Shown here piece by piece: positions 18,644-26,658 of a stretch of 64,000 nt of DNA. How positions within the stretch are numbered: position 1 is the first letter of the stretch; each line of letters opens with the position of its first letter. The DNA is from JAODBQ01 sp047602055 (GTDB lineage Bacteria > Actinomycetota > Acidimicrobiia > Acidimicrobiales > Ilumatobacteraceae). The translations under genes were made by a program, and so were the position numbers. The notes under the pieces were generated by a model that saw only the letters and a program-made list of their open reading frames with translations, made no database searches and was not told the DNA's origin. The stretch lies in assembly GCA_047602055.1 (NCBI GenBank), contig JASGIG010000001.1, positions 3,844,001 to 3,908,000 on the forward strand, in the 5' to 3' direction.

Positions 18644-19765
18644 TCATGGCAGCGCGCCGAGGGCGCGACCCAGCCGCTCGGCGAGCACGTCGTAGGAGAA
18701 CTCGGCGACGGCCCGCTCGCGGGCGGCGATGCCCATCTGCCGGGCGGCAGCGGGATCGTCGAGCAGACGGGCGAACGCCGCGGCCACCTCGCGGGGATCG
18801 TCGGGACGGCGCACGACGATGCCGGTCTCGCCGTCGGCGACGGCCTCGGCAGCGCCGCCGGAGGCACCGGCCACCTGTGGGACGCCACAGGCCGCGGCCT
18901 CGAGGAAGACGATCCCGAAGCCCTCCTGCTCCAGACCGCCCCAACGGTTGCGGCACAACATCGCGTAGACGTCGCCGCAGCCGTACAGCAACGGGAGGTC
19001 CTCGTTGGACACGCGGCCGAGGAAGCGCACCGGGGCGTCGAGCTCGGCGGCCAGGCGGCGCAGGCGGCGCTCGTCACGGCCACCGCCGGAGATCGCCAGC
19101 ACCAGGTCGGGACGGCTGCGCCGCAGCCGGGCGACGGCGCGGATCGCCGTGTCGAAGCCCTTGCGCGGCACGAGCCGGCTGATCGCGACGATCAGCTCGC
19201 CGTCGACGGGCAGCCCGAAGCGCGCCCGAGCGTCGCGGCGCGCCGCGTCGTCGAGCGGCACGAAGCGGTCGACGTCGACGCCCGGCGGGACGACGGTGAC
19301 CGGCAGGGCGCGCCCTGCTGCGTGCTCGGCCTCGGCCGCCGGGTAGCCGCCGCCGGCGACGATGTGGCGGGCGTTGCGCAGGACGTTGCCGAGCACGGGG
19401 CGGCTGACCGGGAGGCGCCCCGGCACGGTGACCTCGGCACCGTGCAGCACGACGTCGTAGGGCATCTGCAGGTATGGCCCGACGATCCCGAGTGGGAACG
19501 CCGGATCGAGGACGATCAGGTCGGCGCCGACGCGCGTCGCCATCTCGCGGATGCGCATCGTCATCCACGGGTGCGGCAGCAGGACGGGTTCGCGGGTGCG
19601 CTCGATCTGGAACGGCTGGGCGCGGTCGAACTCGTCGGCGCCGGCGTACGGGCTGGTCAGCACGGCGAACGAGTCGGGCGGCAGGCGCCGCCACCACTCC
19701 CACAGCAGCGATTGGATCCCGCCGATCTTCGGCGGGAAGTCGTTCGTGACCAGTAGGTGCTTCAC
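18644..19765 (-). CDS. GT4 glycosyltransferase, PimB-like mannosyltransferase
   Basis: A 373-residue GT-B enzyme. The N-terminal VTNDFPPKIGGIQSLLWEWW is the hallmark of the PimB'-type phosphatidylinositol mannoside mannosyltransferases. The nucleotide-sugar side has LIVAISRLVPRKGFDTAIRA, the retaining GT4 E-x7-E motif EGFGIVFLEAAACG and AGASGGAAEAVADGETG. By family it would transfer mannose from GDP-mannose to a phosphatidyl-inositol lipid at the inner membrane face; the acceptor is inferred. GTG 19765 overlaps the queG stop (GTGA), arguing for coupled translation. In-frame codons further upstream are antisense to queG sequence and are ignored. Confidence 0.85.
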   Translation of the reverse strand: MKHLLVTNDFPPKIGGIQSLLWEWWRRLPPDSFAVLTSPYAGADEFDRAQPFQIERTREPVLLPHPWMTMRIREMATRVGADLIVLDPAFPLGIVGPYLQMPYDVVLHGAEVTVPGRLPVSRPVLGNVLRNARHIVAGGGYPAAEAEHAAGRALPVTVVPPGVDVDRFVPLDDAARRDARARFGLPVDGELIVAISRLVPRKGFDTAIRAVARLRRSRPDLVLAISGGGRDERRLRRLAAELDAPVRFLGRVSNEDLPLLYGCGDVYAMLCRNRWGGLEQEGFGIVFLEAAACGVPQVAGASGGAAEAVADGETGIVVRRPDDPREVAAAFARLLDDPAAARQMGIAARERAVAEFSYDVLAERLGRALGALP

Positions 19766-20856
19766 GCCGCGACCAACCCGAGCCGTTGGGCCGCCCACGT
19801 CGCGTGCTCGCGCAGCACGTCGTCGTCGCCCTCGACGTAGCGGCGCAGCACCGCGCCGACACGCGGGTCGCGGCCGTCTGCCGTGTTGCCGAGCACGACG
19901 AGCGCGTTGCGTCGCGCCCACCTGGGGTCGCGTCCGGTGAGGTAGCGCCGGCCCCACGCGGCCAGCACCTCCTCGTCGGTCGCCTCCAGCAGGGCGAGGA
20001 CGTCGACGTATGCCGCGGCGACCGGGACCGCCCCGACGGCGACCGGCACCGCATCGGTCGCCGCCCGGCGCTCACCGCGCACCGACGGTGGACACGCCTC
20101 CTGGCAGTCGTCGCAGCCGTACAGCCGGTCGCCGACCGCCACCCGCCACCGCGCGTCGATGGAGCCCGGCTTCTGCAGCAGCCAGGACAGGCATCGCCGC
20201 GCGTCGACCACACCAGGCTCGACGATCGCACCCGTCGGGCAACCGTCGAGACAGCGCCGGCAGGCACCGCAGCCGTCGGGCACCGGCACCGCGGTGACCG
20301 GCAGCGGCGCGGTGGTGACCACGCAGCCGAGCACGAACCAACTCCCAACGCCGGGCACCAGCAAGTTGGCGTTCTTGCCGAACCAGCCGATCCCGGCGAG
20401 GTGAGCCACCTCGCGGTCGACGATGCTGTTGTCGTCGGCGTAGGCGACCGCCTTCCACCCGTCGGCACGCAACCGTCGGGCGACGCCCCACAGCCCCTCG
20501 CGCAACGCCCCGACGTGGTCGTCCCACGCGTACCGGGCGATGCGACCGGTCACCCCGCCCGGGCGGGGCGGCGCGGCCGCGACGTACGGCCGGGCGCCGA
20601 CGAACACCGCCGCCGCACCGGCCACCGCCGCAGCCGGATCCGTGCTCCGGTCGGGGCTGCGATACGTGAACGACATCGTGTCGGCGTAGCCGGCCGCGGC
20701 GCGACGCCGCAGCTCGCGCCGTGCCCGGTGGAGCACGGTCGCCGGCGCCACCCCGGTGCGGGTGATCCCGGCAGCCGCAGCCACCGCAGCAAGCTCGGCG
20801 ACGTACGCCGTGCTCGACGCCCGTGCGTGGTCAGGCGGGGTGTTCGGCGGCCGCAC
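19762..20856 (-). CDS. queG: epoxyqueuosine reductase
   Basis: A 364-residue enzyme of the last step of queuosine tRNA modification, reducing epoxyqueuosine to queuosine with cobalamin and two [4Fe-4S] clusters. Visible signatures: YADDNSIVDREVAHLAGIGWFGKN in the cofactor domain (quoted core: REVAHLAGIGWFGKN), CGACRRCLDGCPTGA and CDDCQEACP for the clusters, and a C-terminal HEAT-like helix pair (WARRNALVVLGNTADGR). Length fits the family. The start ATG 20856 overlaps the end of the small Cys-rich gene by 26 nt. The other queuosine genes (queC, D, E, F and tgt) are not in this window. Confidence 0.93.
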   Translation of the reverse strand: MRPPNTPPDHARASSTAYVAELAAVAAAAGITRTGVAPATVLHRARRELRRRAAAGYADTMSFTYRSPDRSTDPAAAVAGAAAVFVGARPYVAAAPPRPGGVTGRIARYAWDDHVGALREGLWGVARRLRADGWKAVAYADDNSIVDREVAHLAGIGWFGKNANLLVPGVGSWFVLGCVVTTAPLPVTAVPVPDGCGACRRCLDGCPTGAIVEPGVVDARRCLSWLLQKPGSIDARWRVAVGDRLYGCDDCQEACPPSVRGERRAATDAVPVAVGAVPVAAAYVDVLALLEATDEEVLAAWGRRYLTGRDPRWARRNALVVLGNTADGRDPRVGAVLRRYVEGDDDVLREHATWAAQRLGLVAA

Positions 20857-21110
20857 GGTGCAGCAGCGTAGGCACCATCCCGGCGCGGGCCAGCAGCGCC
20901 ATGGCCTTCAGTTCGTCGTGATCGAGCTTCGATCACCTCCTTCGGGGCCGGGGCGACGATGTGTGTCAGCAGGCAATCGGCGCAGTGCGCCGACCCGTGC
21001 ATGACGCACGTGTCGCACGAGATCGTGATCCTGGATGCCGAGGCATCGATGCGGTGCATACGAGCAGGGTCGCGAATGGGTGTCACAGAGTTGTCGAAGC
21101 GCCAGCTCAT
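20831..21110 (-). CDS. small Cys-rich putative zinc protein (one frameshift)
   Basis: About 92 residues, starting at ATG 21110, which overlaps the NYN gene stop (ATGA). It has a four-cysteine knuckle CDTCVMHGSAHCADCL, followed in the next frame (break near 20928) by DHDELKAMALLARAGMVPTLL, then HPA and the stop at 20831. Short proteins with this CxxC...CxxC plus a helix ending in GLVPTL-type sequence recur in actinobacteria next to this kind of cluster. The function is unknown. The break sits where homology continues without loss, so I treat it as a likely sequencing indel. Confidence 0.65.
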
Positions 21111-22431
21111 CGCCGGGCGACGGCGAGAAACTGGTCACTGGCGATCGTGTTGGCGCCGGCGGTGCGGACGTCGTTGACGACGGCCTGATCACTGGTCACC
21201 ACGACGACCGCTCGGCGGTGGTCGAGCTGGTCAACCTCGGCGCGCAGGACGTCGTCGGCGAGCACGCCGGCCGGCGAGTACACGACACGGACCAGGCGGC
21301 GCGCCGGCGCGCTCGCCCCCGGCACGTCCGCCCCGTCGAACACGATCGTCAGGTCGGTGCCCCACCGCCGGGCGACGTCCTCGGCCGTGGCGATCGTCCG
21401 CTCGCGCTGCTCCGCCAGGGTCAGCGCCGGCCAGCCGAGCTTGGCCACGTTGTAGCCGTCGACGAGCACGACGATGCCGGCCAGGCGCAGCAGGTGCTCG
21501 GTGACGGCCGCCGAGTCTGCGTACAGCCCGCCCGGGATCTGAACGGGCGAGCGCCGCGGTCGCTCCGGCCGTCGCCGGGGAGCCCGCGATCCGGCCTCGG
21601 CCCCGACCACGCATCGGCCGGGACCGCCGTGGCAGCAGCGGCCACCAGCGCAGGACCGATCCGCCGGACGGCCCGCTCGGCGTCGGCCAGCGCAGCGAGG
21701 GCGCCCTCGTGCGCCCGGCGTGCGTCGGTGAGATCGATCGCCCCGCCGGCGACGAGCGGCTCGCCGGCACGTGCCGTGAGCACGGCGTCGCGAGCGGCCT
21801 CGGCGTCCGCTGCCCGCTGACGCGCCGACGCCGTGTCGACACGTGCCGCCACCGTCGCCGCATCGGCGGCCGCCGCGACGGCGCGCAGCTCGGTCACCCG
21901 AGCCTGACTGGCCACCAGCGCCTCGGCAAGCTCGTCGCGCTCGCGCTCGACCGCCGCCAGCCGCTCCTCGACGACCGCGCGTCGCTCGCGCTCACGGGAC
22001 AGCCGTTGGCGCGTGGCCGCATGGTCGTGTCGCTCACGCTCGACGGCCTCGTGCGCCGCTGCCCGGCGGCGCTCCTGGCGCCGGTTGCGAGCACGATCGT
22101 CGCCGCCGTCACCGTGGACGCCGAGCAGCTCGTCGAGCTGCGCCTCCCAGTTCGCCGGGCGCTGCAGCCAGATCCGCCCGACGTCGTCGACGAGGTCCGC
22201 CGAAGCGATCGACGCGAGGTGGGTGCGGAACTCGTCGTCGCCGTCGACGGCCCGGCGCACGGCGCCGATCTGCGCCGACGTCAGCCGCTTCTGGCGCAGC
22301 AGGGGCCGCAGCTCGGCCGGGAAGTCCAGCGGCGGTCGCCGCTTCATGCCGGCCGCGGCGACGTCGACGGCCAGCTCCATCGCCGAGCGCAACGCCTCGT
22401 CGGGCACGCCGTTGCCGTCCACGGCGCCCAC
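21107..22431 (-). CDS. NYN-domain (PIN-like RNase, YacP/Rae1-like) protein with coiled coil
   Basis: About 440 residues in two frames joined near 21600. The N-terminal part has ELRPLLRQKRLTSAQIGAVRRAV and QRPANWEAQLDELL, then a long charged coiled coil (ERERHDHAATRQRLSRERE and following). After the break comes a NYN nuclease domain: VVLVDGYNVAKLGWPALTL, LTIVFDGADVPG, VRVVYSPAGVLADDVL, and VVVVTSDQAVVNDVR. The acidic residues of the PIN/NYN metal site are present. Likely an RNA endonuclease acting on ribosome-associated or tRNA-like RNA. The start is one of the GTGs at 22431 or 22422, and the start region is close to the SOS-box spacer. Confidence 0.75.
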
Positions 22432-22463
22432 CTTAAGAGGAGGTCGGGCCAACCGCCCTGGAT

Positions 22464-22477
22464 CGAACGCTCGTTCT
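22464..22477 (+). promoter_or_regulatory. SOS (LexA) box 1
   Basis: CGAAC-GCTC-GTTCT, an inverted repeat close to the actinobacterial LexA consensus (TCGAAC-N4-GTTCGA). The left half-site including the preceding T is perfect and the right half has two mismatches. It is in the spacer between the divergent NYN and DEDD-nuclease genes. Confidence 0.6.
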
Positions 22478-22482
22478 TGACA

Positions 22483-22496
22483 CGAACGGGCGTTCG
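22483..22496 (+). promoter_or_regulatory. SOS (LexA) box 2
   Basis: CGAAC-GGGC-GTTCG, with perfect 5-bp half-sites and matching outer A/T (22482/22497). It lies 18-31 bp upstream of the chosen GTG 22514 of the DEDD/GIY-YIG gene. Two such boxes 19 bp apart make coincidence unlikely. LexA repression and DNA-damage induction of this gene are inferred. Confidence 0.75.
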
Positions 22497-22513
22497 TGCT
22501 GCGATGTCCGGCC

Positions 22514-24185
22514 GTGGGATCGATCCGTTCGACGATCAGCGGCCAGCGCAGCCTCGACGACCTCGGCACGCCCCTGTCCGAGGTCACGTTCTGCGTGCTC
22601 GACATCGAGACCACGGGCAGCGATCGCGTCGAGGACATGATCACCGAGATCGGCGCGACGAAGGTGCGCGGCGGCGAGTGCCTCGGCACGTTCGCGACGC
22701 TCGTCAACCCCGGGCGGGCGATCGCTCCCACCGTCACCGTGCTCACCGGGATCACCGATTCGATGGTCGTCACCGCACCACGCATCGAGTCGGTGCTGCC
22801 CACGTTCCTGGAGTTCCTCGGCGACGCCGTGGTCGTCGGGCACAACGTCGGCTTCGACCTCGCGTTCATCAACCGCGCCCTGGAGCGTGACGGGTACGCG
22901 CGCCTGGCGAACGTCGTCGTCGACACGCTGCCCGTCGCCCGCCGGCTGGTGCGCGACGAGGTGCCGGACTGCCGGCTCGGCACGCTCGCCCACCGCTTCC
23001 GGCTCACCCACCGGCCGACGCACCGGGCCTTCGACGACGCGATGGCCACCGCCGAGCTGCTCCACCTGCTCCTCGAGCGCGCCGCCGGCCTGGGCGTGCT
23101 CGGCCTCGACGACCTCGTCGCCCTCCCCCGCATCGGCGCCCACCCACAGGCGCCCAAGCTGCGCCTCACCCAGCAGCTGCCGCCGCGCACCCGGCGTGTA
23201 CCTGTTCCACGGCGCCGGCGGCGAGGTGCTCTACGTCGGCAAGGCGACGAACGTCCGCCAGCGGGTCCGCAGCTACTTCGGCAGCGACGATCGCCGCAAG
23301 ATCGGTCCGCTGCTGCGCGAGACGCAGCGCGTGTCGTGCCAGTCGACGCCGAACGTGGTGGTCGCCGAGGTGCTGGAGATGCGCTACCTGCACCAGCTGA
23401 CGCCGCGGTACAACCGGGTCGGCACGACGTGGCGCAAGTACTGCTACGTCCACCTCACCACCGACGCCTGGCCGCGGCTCACCGTCGTCAACGAGCCGCA
23501 CCGCAGCGGCGTGCACCTCGGGCCGCTGCCATCGCGGGCCGTCGCCAGCCAGGTGATCGACGCGGTGCACGCCGTAGTCCCACTGCGCCGCTGCTCGGCC
23601 CGGCTGGCGTGCACGCCACGCCTCGCTCTCGGCGACACGCCGTGCGCACCCGCCCAGCTCGGTGTGGCGATGTGCCCGTGCGCGGGCGGGGTCGACGTCG
23701 CCGCCTACGCCAGGGCGGTCGCCAGCGCCACCGCGGCGCTGACCACCACCCCGAACCTCGTGCTCGATCCGCTGTGGCAGCGGGTGGCGTCGCTCAGCGC
23801 CCAGCGGCGCTACGAGGAGGCCGCCGTGGCCCGTGACCGGGCGACGGCGTTCGCCGGGGCGATCCGTCGGCAGCGCCTCGCCGACGCGCTGCGCGGCGCC
23901 GGCGAGCTGGAGGTCCACCTCGACGGCGTGGTCCTGCGGATCGTCAGGGGTGTGCTCACCGAGATCGGCGAGCCGGGGCGTCTCGACGCCGCGCTCCCGC
24001 TGCCGGGCCCGGCCACGCCACCGCTGCCGGCGCCGCTGCCCCGGGCGGCGGCCGACGAAGTGCTGTTGCTGGCACGGGCGCTGGACCAGGCCGGCTCGCG
24101 CGCTCGCGTGCTGTGGTGCTCGGGCGAGTGGAGCCGCCCGACGTCACCCGTGCCGCAGCTCACCCGCCTCCCGTCCGCTGCCTGA
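22514..24185 (+). CDS. DEDD 3'-5' exonuclease fused to GIY-YIG (UvrC/Cho-like) nuclease
   Basis: About 556 residues in two frames joined near 23185. The first half is a DnaQ-type DEDD exonuclease: FCVLDIETTG (D, E), VGHNVGFDLAF (D), and HRAFDDAMATA (D with preceding H). The second is a GIY-YIG domain: PGVYLFHGAGGEVLYVGKA, NVRQRVRSYF, EVLEMRYLHQLTPRYN. A helical C-terminus follows with a QRRYEEAAVARDRA segment like the UvrB-interacting part of UvrC. This fusion is an actinobacterial family (the mycobacterial Rv2191 type). It likely incises or trims damaged DNA. Two SOS boxes precede it. GTG 22514 is chosen because GTG 22496 lies within the second box. Confidence 0.88.
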
Positions 24186-24193
24186 GGCCGGTC

Positions 24194-24208
24194 ATATCAT
24201 GCTGATAT
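24194..24208 (+). promoter_or_regulatory. palindromic operator upstream of the MntA/HepT pair
   Basis: ATATCA-TGC-TGATAT is a perfect 6+3+6 inverted repeat, ending 9 bp before the GTG start of the HTH-MNT gene. It is AT-rich in a very GC-rich region and includes a -10-like TGATAT. Because the downstream gene starts with an XRE-type HTH, autoregulation at this site is the obvious inference. Confidence 0.65.
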
Positions 24209-24217
24209 CTTCGTGGC

Positions 24218-24682
24218 GTGAGTGCCGCCGAGCAGATCCGCGAGGCCCGCCGGCGTGCCGGCCTGACCCAGGCGCAGCTCGCTCGCCGCTGCGCGACCAG
24301 TCAGGCCCGCCTGTCCACCTACGAATCGGGCCGTGTCGTCCCCACCGACCAGACGCTGCGGCGCGTCCTCCGTGCCGCTCGCCCGCTGCCGTCGGAGGCA
24401 CTCGACGCCCACGTCGACGAGGTACACGCCCTCGCGGCCGAACACGGGCTGCGCAACGTCCGGGTGTTCGGTTCCGTCGTGCGTGGCCACGACGGCTGGG
24501 ACTCCGACATCGACCTGCTCGTCGATCCCCCTGACGAGACCGGTCTCCGCGCCGTGGGCGTGATCGCCGGCTTTGCCGACGCCGCCTCGGAGCTCCTCTG
24601 CGTGAAGGTCGACGTCGTCGCCGACACCTGGCTCAAGCCGCTCGTCGCCGAGGCCATCCTCGCCGAGGCCGAGCCGCTGTGA
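24218..24682 (+). CDS. HTH-fused MNT nucleotidyltransferase, MntA-type antitoxin
   Basis: 154 residues, GTG start 24218. Residues 1-60 are an XRE-family helix-turn-helix (EQIREARRRAGLTQAQLARR, SQARLSTYESGRVVPT). The rest is a minimal nucleotidyltransferase with the MntA signature GS-X10-D-x-D, seen as GSVVRGHDGWDSDIDLLVD. In the type VII HEPN/MNT systems, MntA transfers AMP to a tyrosine of the HEPN toxin HepT and so neutralises it. The toxin gene overlaps by 4 nt (GTGA), and the palindrome at 24194 suits a repressor role for the HTH part. The fusion would make the antitoxin both enzyme and DNA-binding autoregulator. Confidence 0.88.
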   Translation: MSAAEQIREARRRAGLTQAQLARRCATSQARLSTYESGRVVPTDQTLRRVLRAARPLPSEALDAHVDEVHALAAEHGLRNVRVFGSVVRGHDGWDSDIDLLVDPPDETGLRAVGVIAGFADAASELLCVKVDVVADTWLKPLVAEAILAEAEPL

Positions 24683-25125
24683 GCGACGGCGAGCCGAATC
24701 GGCGCTTCGCCAGTCGGCACCGCAGCGGCGGCCATGACCTCCCCCGCGAGTCAGCCGTCGAACGCGAGCCGCACCTTCCCGAATCGAAGCGAGCGATGCG
24801 TCTCGCCCAGACGGTCGCTGAACTGCACGTCGCGTTCACCGACGGCGCGCTGCTTGCCGCTGCCGCTGACACCCAGTTCGAGCAGGACATGCTCACGCAA
24901 CGAGCTGCACGGTCGGTCATCTGCGACTTGCACGAGACCGTCGAACGTCTCCCCGAGAGGTACCGCGAACTGATCCCCGAACAGATGCGCAGTGATCTTC
25001 GTGACATGCGCATCATCCTCACCCACGTGTACCAGCAGATCGACTGGGCGATCGTCAGGGACGCGATCCGCGTCGACGTGCCTCGGTTCCACACCCACCT
25101 GCGGTCGGTGCCGGGCCTGGACTGA
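24679..25125 (+). CDS. HEPN-domain toxin, HepT-type
   Basis: 148 residues translationally coupled to the MNT gene. The C-terminal half is an all-helical HEPN domain with the catalytic RNase motif R-x4-H-x-Y seen as RIILTHVY, followed by QQIDWAIVRDAI, as in HepT/DUF86 proteins. The R and H are expected to be RNase catalytic residues and the Y is the AMPylation target of MntA. The N-terminal 35 residues are poorly conserved and Arg-rich; a shorter start inside is possible (for example at MRLAQTVAELHVAF). The stop is 12 bp from the convergent trpD end. Free toxin would degrade RNA and stop growth; a role in phage defence or stabilisation is inference. Confidence 0.87.
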   Translation: MSDGEPNRRFASRHRSGGHDLPRESAVEREPHLPESKRAMRLAQTVAELHVAFTDGALLAAAADTQFEQDMLTQRAARSVICDLHETVERLPERYRELIPEQMRSDLRDMRIILTHVYQQIDWAIVRDAIRVDVPRFHTHLRSVPGLD

Positions 25126-25137
25126 CGCCAGGGAGGG

Positions 25138-26214
25138 TCAGGCGGACACTGCCGCAGCGTGCTCCGTCGACACCCGGGCCAGCGCGTCGAGCGCGGCCGC
25201 CGCCCGACCGCTGTCGATCGAGTCGGCCGCCACGGCGAGACCGTCGCGGAGGTCGTCGACGCGCTCGGCCACCACCAGCCCCGCCGCGGCGTTGAGCAGC
25301 ACGATGTTGCGGTGCGGGCCGTGCTCGCCGGCCAACACCCGGCGGACCGCGTCGGCATTGTGGGCCGGCGGCCCGCCGACCAGCTCGTCGGCGATCGCCG
25401 GGGCCAGGCCGAGCGCCACGGGATCGACGGTGAACGTGCGCACCTCGTCGTCCTCCAGCGCCAGCACGGTCGACGTGCCGGTGGTGGTCAGCTCGTCGAG
25501 GCCGTTTCCGTGCACCACCCACGCCCGGTGCGAGCCGTGCAGGCGCAGCGATGCCAGCATCCGCTCGGCGACGGCCGGGTTGGCCACGCCGATCAGCTGG
25601 CGGCGAACCCGACCCGGGTTGGCCATGGGCCCGAGCAGGTTGAACACCGTCGGGATGCCGATCTCGCGCCGGCTCGGCGCGGCGAATCGGAACGACGGGT
25701 GATAGCGCGGCGCGAGGCAGAAGCCGATGCCGGCCTCGTCGACGCAACGCTTGACGCCGGCCGGATCGAGCTCGATCACCACACCGAGCGCCTCGAGCAC
25801 GTCGGCGGTGCCGCACTGCGACGACGCGCCCCGCGCCCCGTGCTTGCACACCGGCACGCCGGCGCCGGCGACGACGATCGCGGCCATCGTCGAGACGTTG
25901 ATCGAGTGGCTGCGGTCGCCACCGGTGCCGACGATGTCGACGGCGTGGTCACGCTGGTCGTCGGTCAGCGGCACCACCTCGGCGGCTGCGAGCACCGCGT
26001 CGAGCAGCCCCGACACCTCCTCGGGCGTCTCCCCCTTGGAACGCAGGGCGACGACGAAGCCGATCAGCTGGGCCGGCGTGGCGTCGCCGGCGAGGATCGT
26101 CTCCATCGCGGCGCGGGCCTGCGAGGCGCTGAGGTCCCGGTGCTCGACCAGCTCCGTGAGCAGCGCGGGCCAGCCACCATGATCCTCCAGCGTGGCGACA
26201 TCGGGTTCCTGCAT
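25138..26214 (-). CDS. trpD: anthranilate phosphoribosyltransferase
   Basis: 358 residues. Transfers phosphoribose from PRPP to anthranilate, the second step of tryptophan synthesis. The diagnostic motifs are VDIVGTGGDRSHSINVST (PRPP loop GTGGD), VPVCKHGARGASSQCGTADVLEALG (core KHGARGASSQCGTADVLEAL), and FNLLGPMANPGR. The N-terminal helices ELVEHRDLSASQARAAMETIL are also typical. Start ATG 26214 gives MQEPDVATLED. No other trp gene is adjacent, so it is a stand-alone locus, as often seen in actinobacteria. It converges with the HepT gene. Confidence 0.95.
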   Translation of the reverse strand: MQEPDVATLEDHGGWPALLTELVEHRDLSASQARAAMETILAGDATPAQLIGFVVALRSKGETPEEVSGLLDAVLAAAEVVPLTDDQRDHAVDIVGTGGDRSHSINVSTMAAIVVAGAGVPVCKHGARGASSQCGTADVLEALGVVIELDPAGVKRCVDEAGIGFCLAPRYHPSFRFAAPSRREIGIPTVFNLLGPMANPGRVRRQLIGVANPAVAERMLASLRLHGSHRAWVVHGNGLDELTTTGTSTVLALEDDEVRTFTVDPVALGLAPAIADELVGGPPAHNADAVRRVLAGEHGPHRNIVLLNAAAGLVVAERVDDLRDGLAVAADSIDSGRAAAALDALARVSTEHAAAVSA

Positions 26215-26279
26215 GGCGGCACAGACTAGGCAGCCACCACACCCGGCAGCCGAGGGAATCCGCTGCCCGACGACGGGAT

Positions 26280-26520
26280 CTACGCCGTGCGCCGCCGCTG
26301 GCGGATCAGCCGCCGCCGCTCGCGCTCGGTGGCGCCGCCCCACACGCCCTGCTTCTCGCGGACCTGCAGCGCGTACTCGAGGCAGGTGATGCGCACGGGG
26401 CACTCGGCGCACACCGCCTTGGCATCGAGCGCCTCGTCATCGTCGTCGGGGTAGAAGATGCTGGGCTCGAGGCCCCGGCACGCTCCCGACTCACGCCACT
26501 TGAGCCTCCTTGGCAGTCAC
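26280..26520 (-). CDS. WhiB-family [4Fe-4S] transcription factor (N-terminal frame problem)
   Basis: The reading WRESGACRGLEPSIFYP...AVCAECPVRITCLEYALQ...KQGVWGGATERERRRL identifies a WhiB protein: four Cys (one early, then C-x2-C-x5-C), the GVWGG turn and a basic C-terminus. It was not obvious as an ORF because no usable start exists in that frame: a TGA lies at 26519-26517. A GTG at 26520 with a good ribosome site (AAAGAGGGG) begins VTAKEAQ and fuses to WRES... if one base near 26498 is removed. WhiB proteins bind an Fe-S cluster and sigma factor A and respond to redox and NO. I consider the gene real and the break a probable error, or CTG 26516 is used. Confidence 0.7.
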
Positions 26521-26658
26521 GACTCTCGCCCCTCTTTGCCCAGCAAGCCGGGGCCGTTTCCCCCGGTTGCGTGCCGAATCTAGGTTGGCTGCGGCGCCTT
26601 GACCAGAGGGAATGCCAGGATTTTCGTTGCAGGCCGATGACGGCTCCGTGAACGAGCG

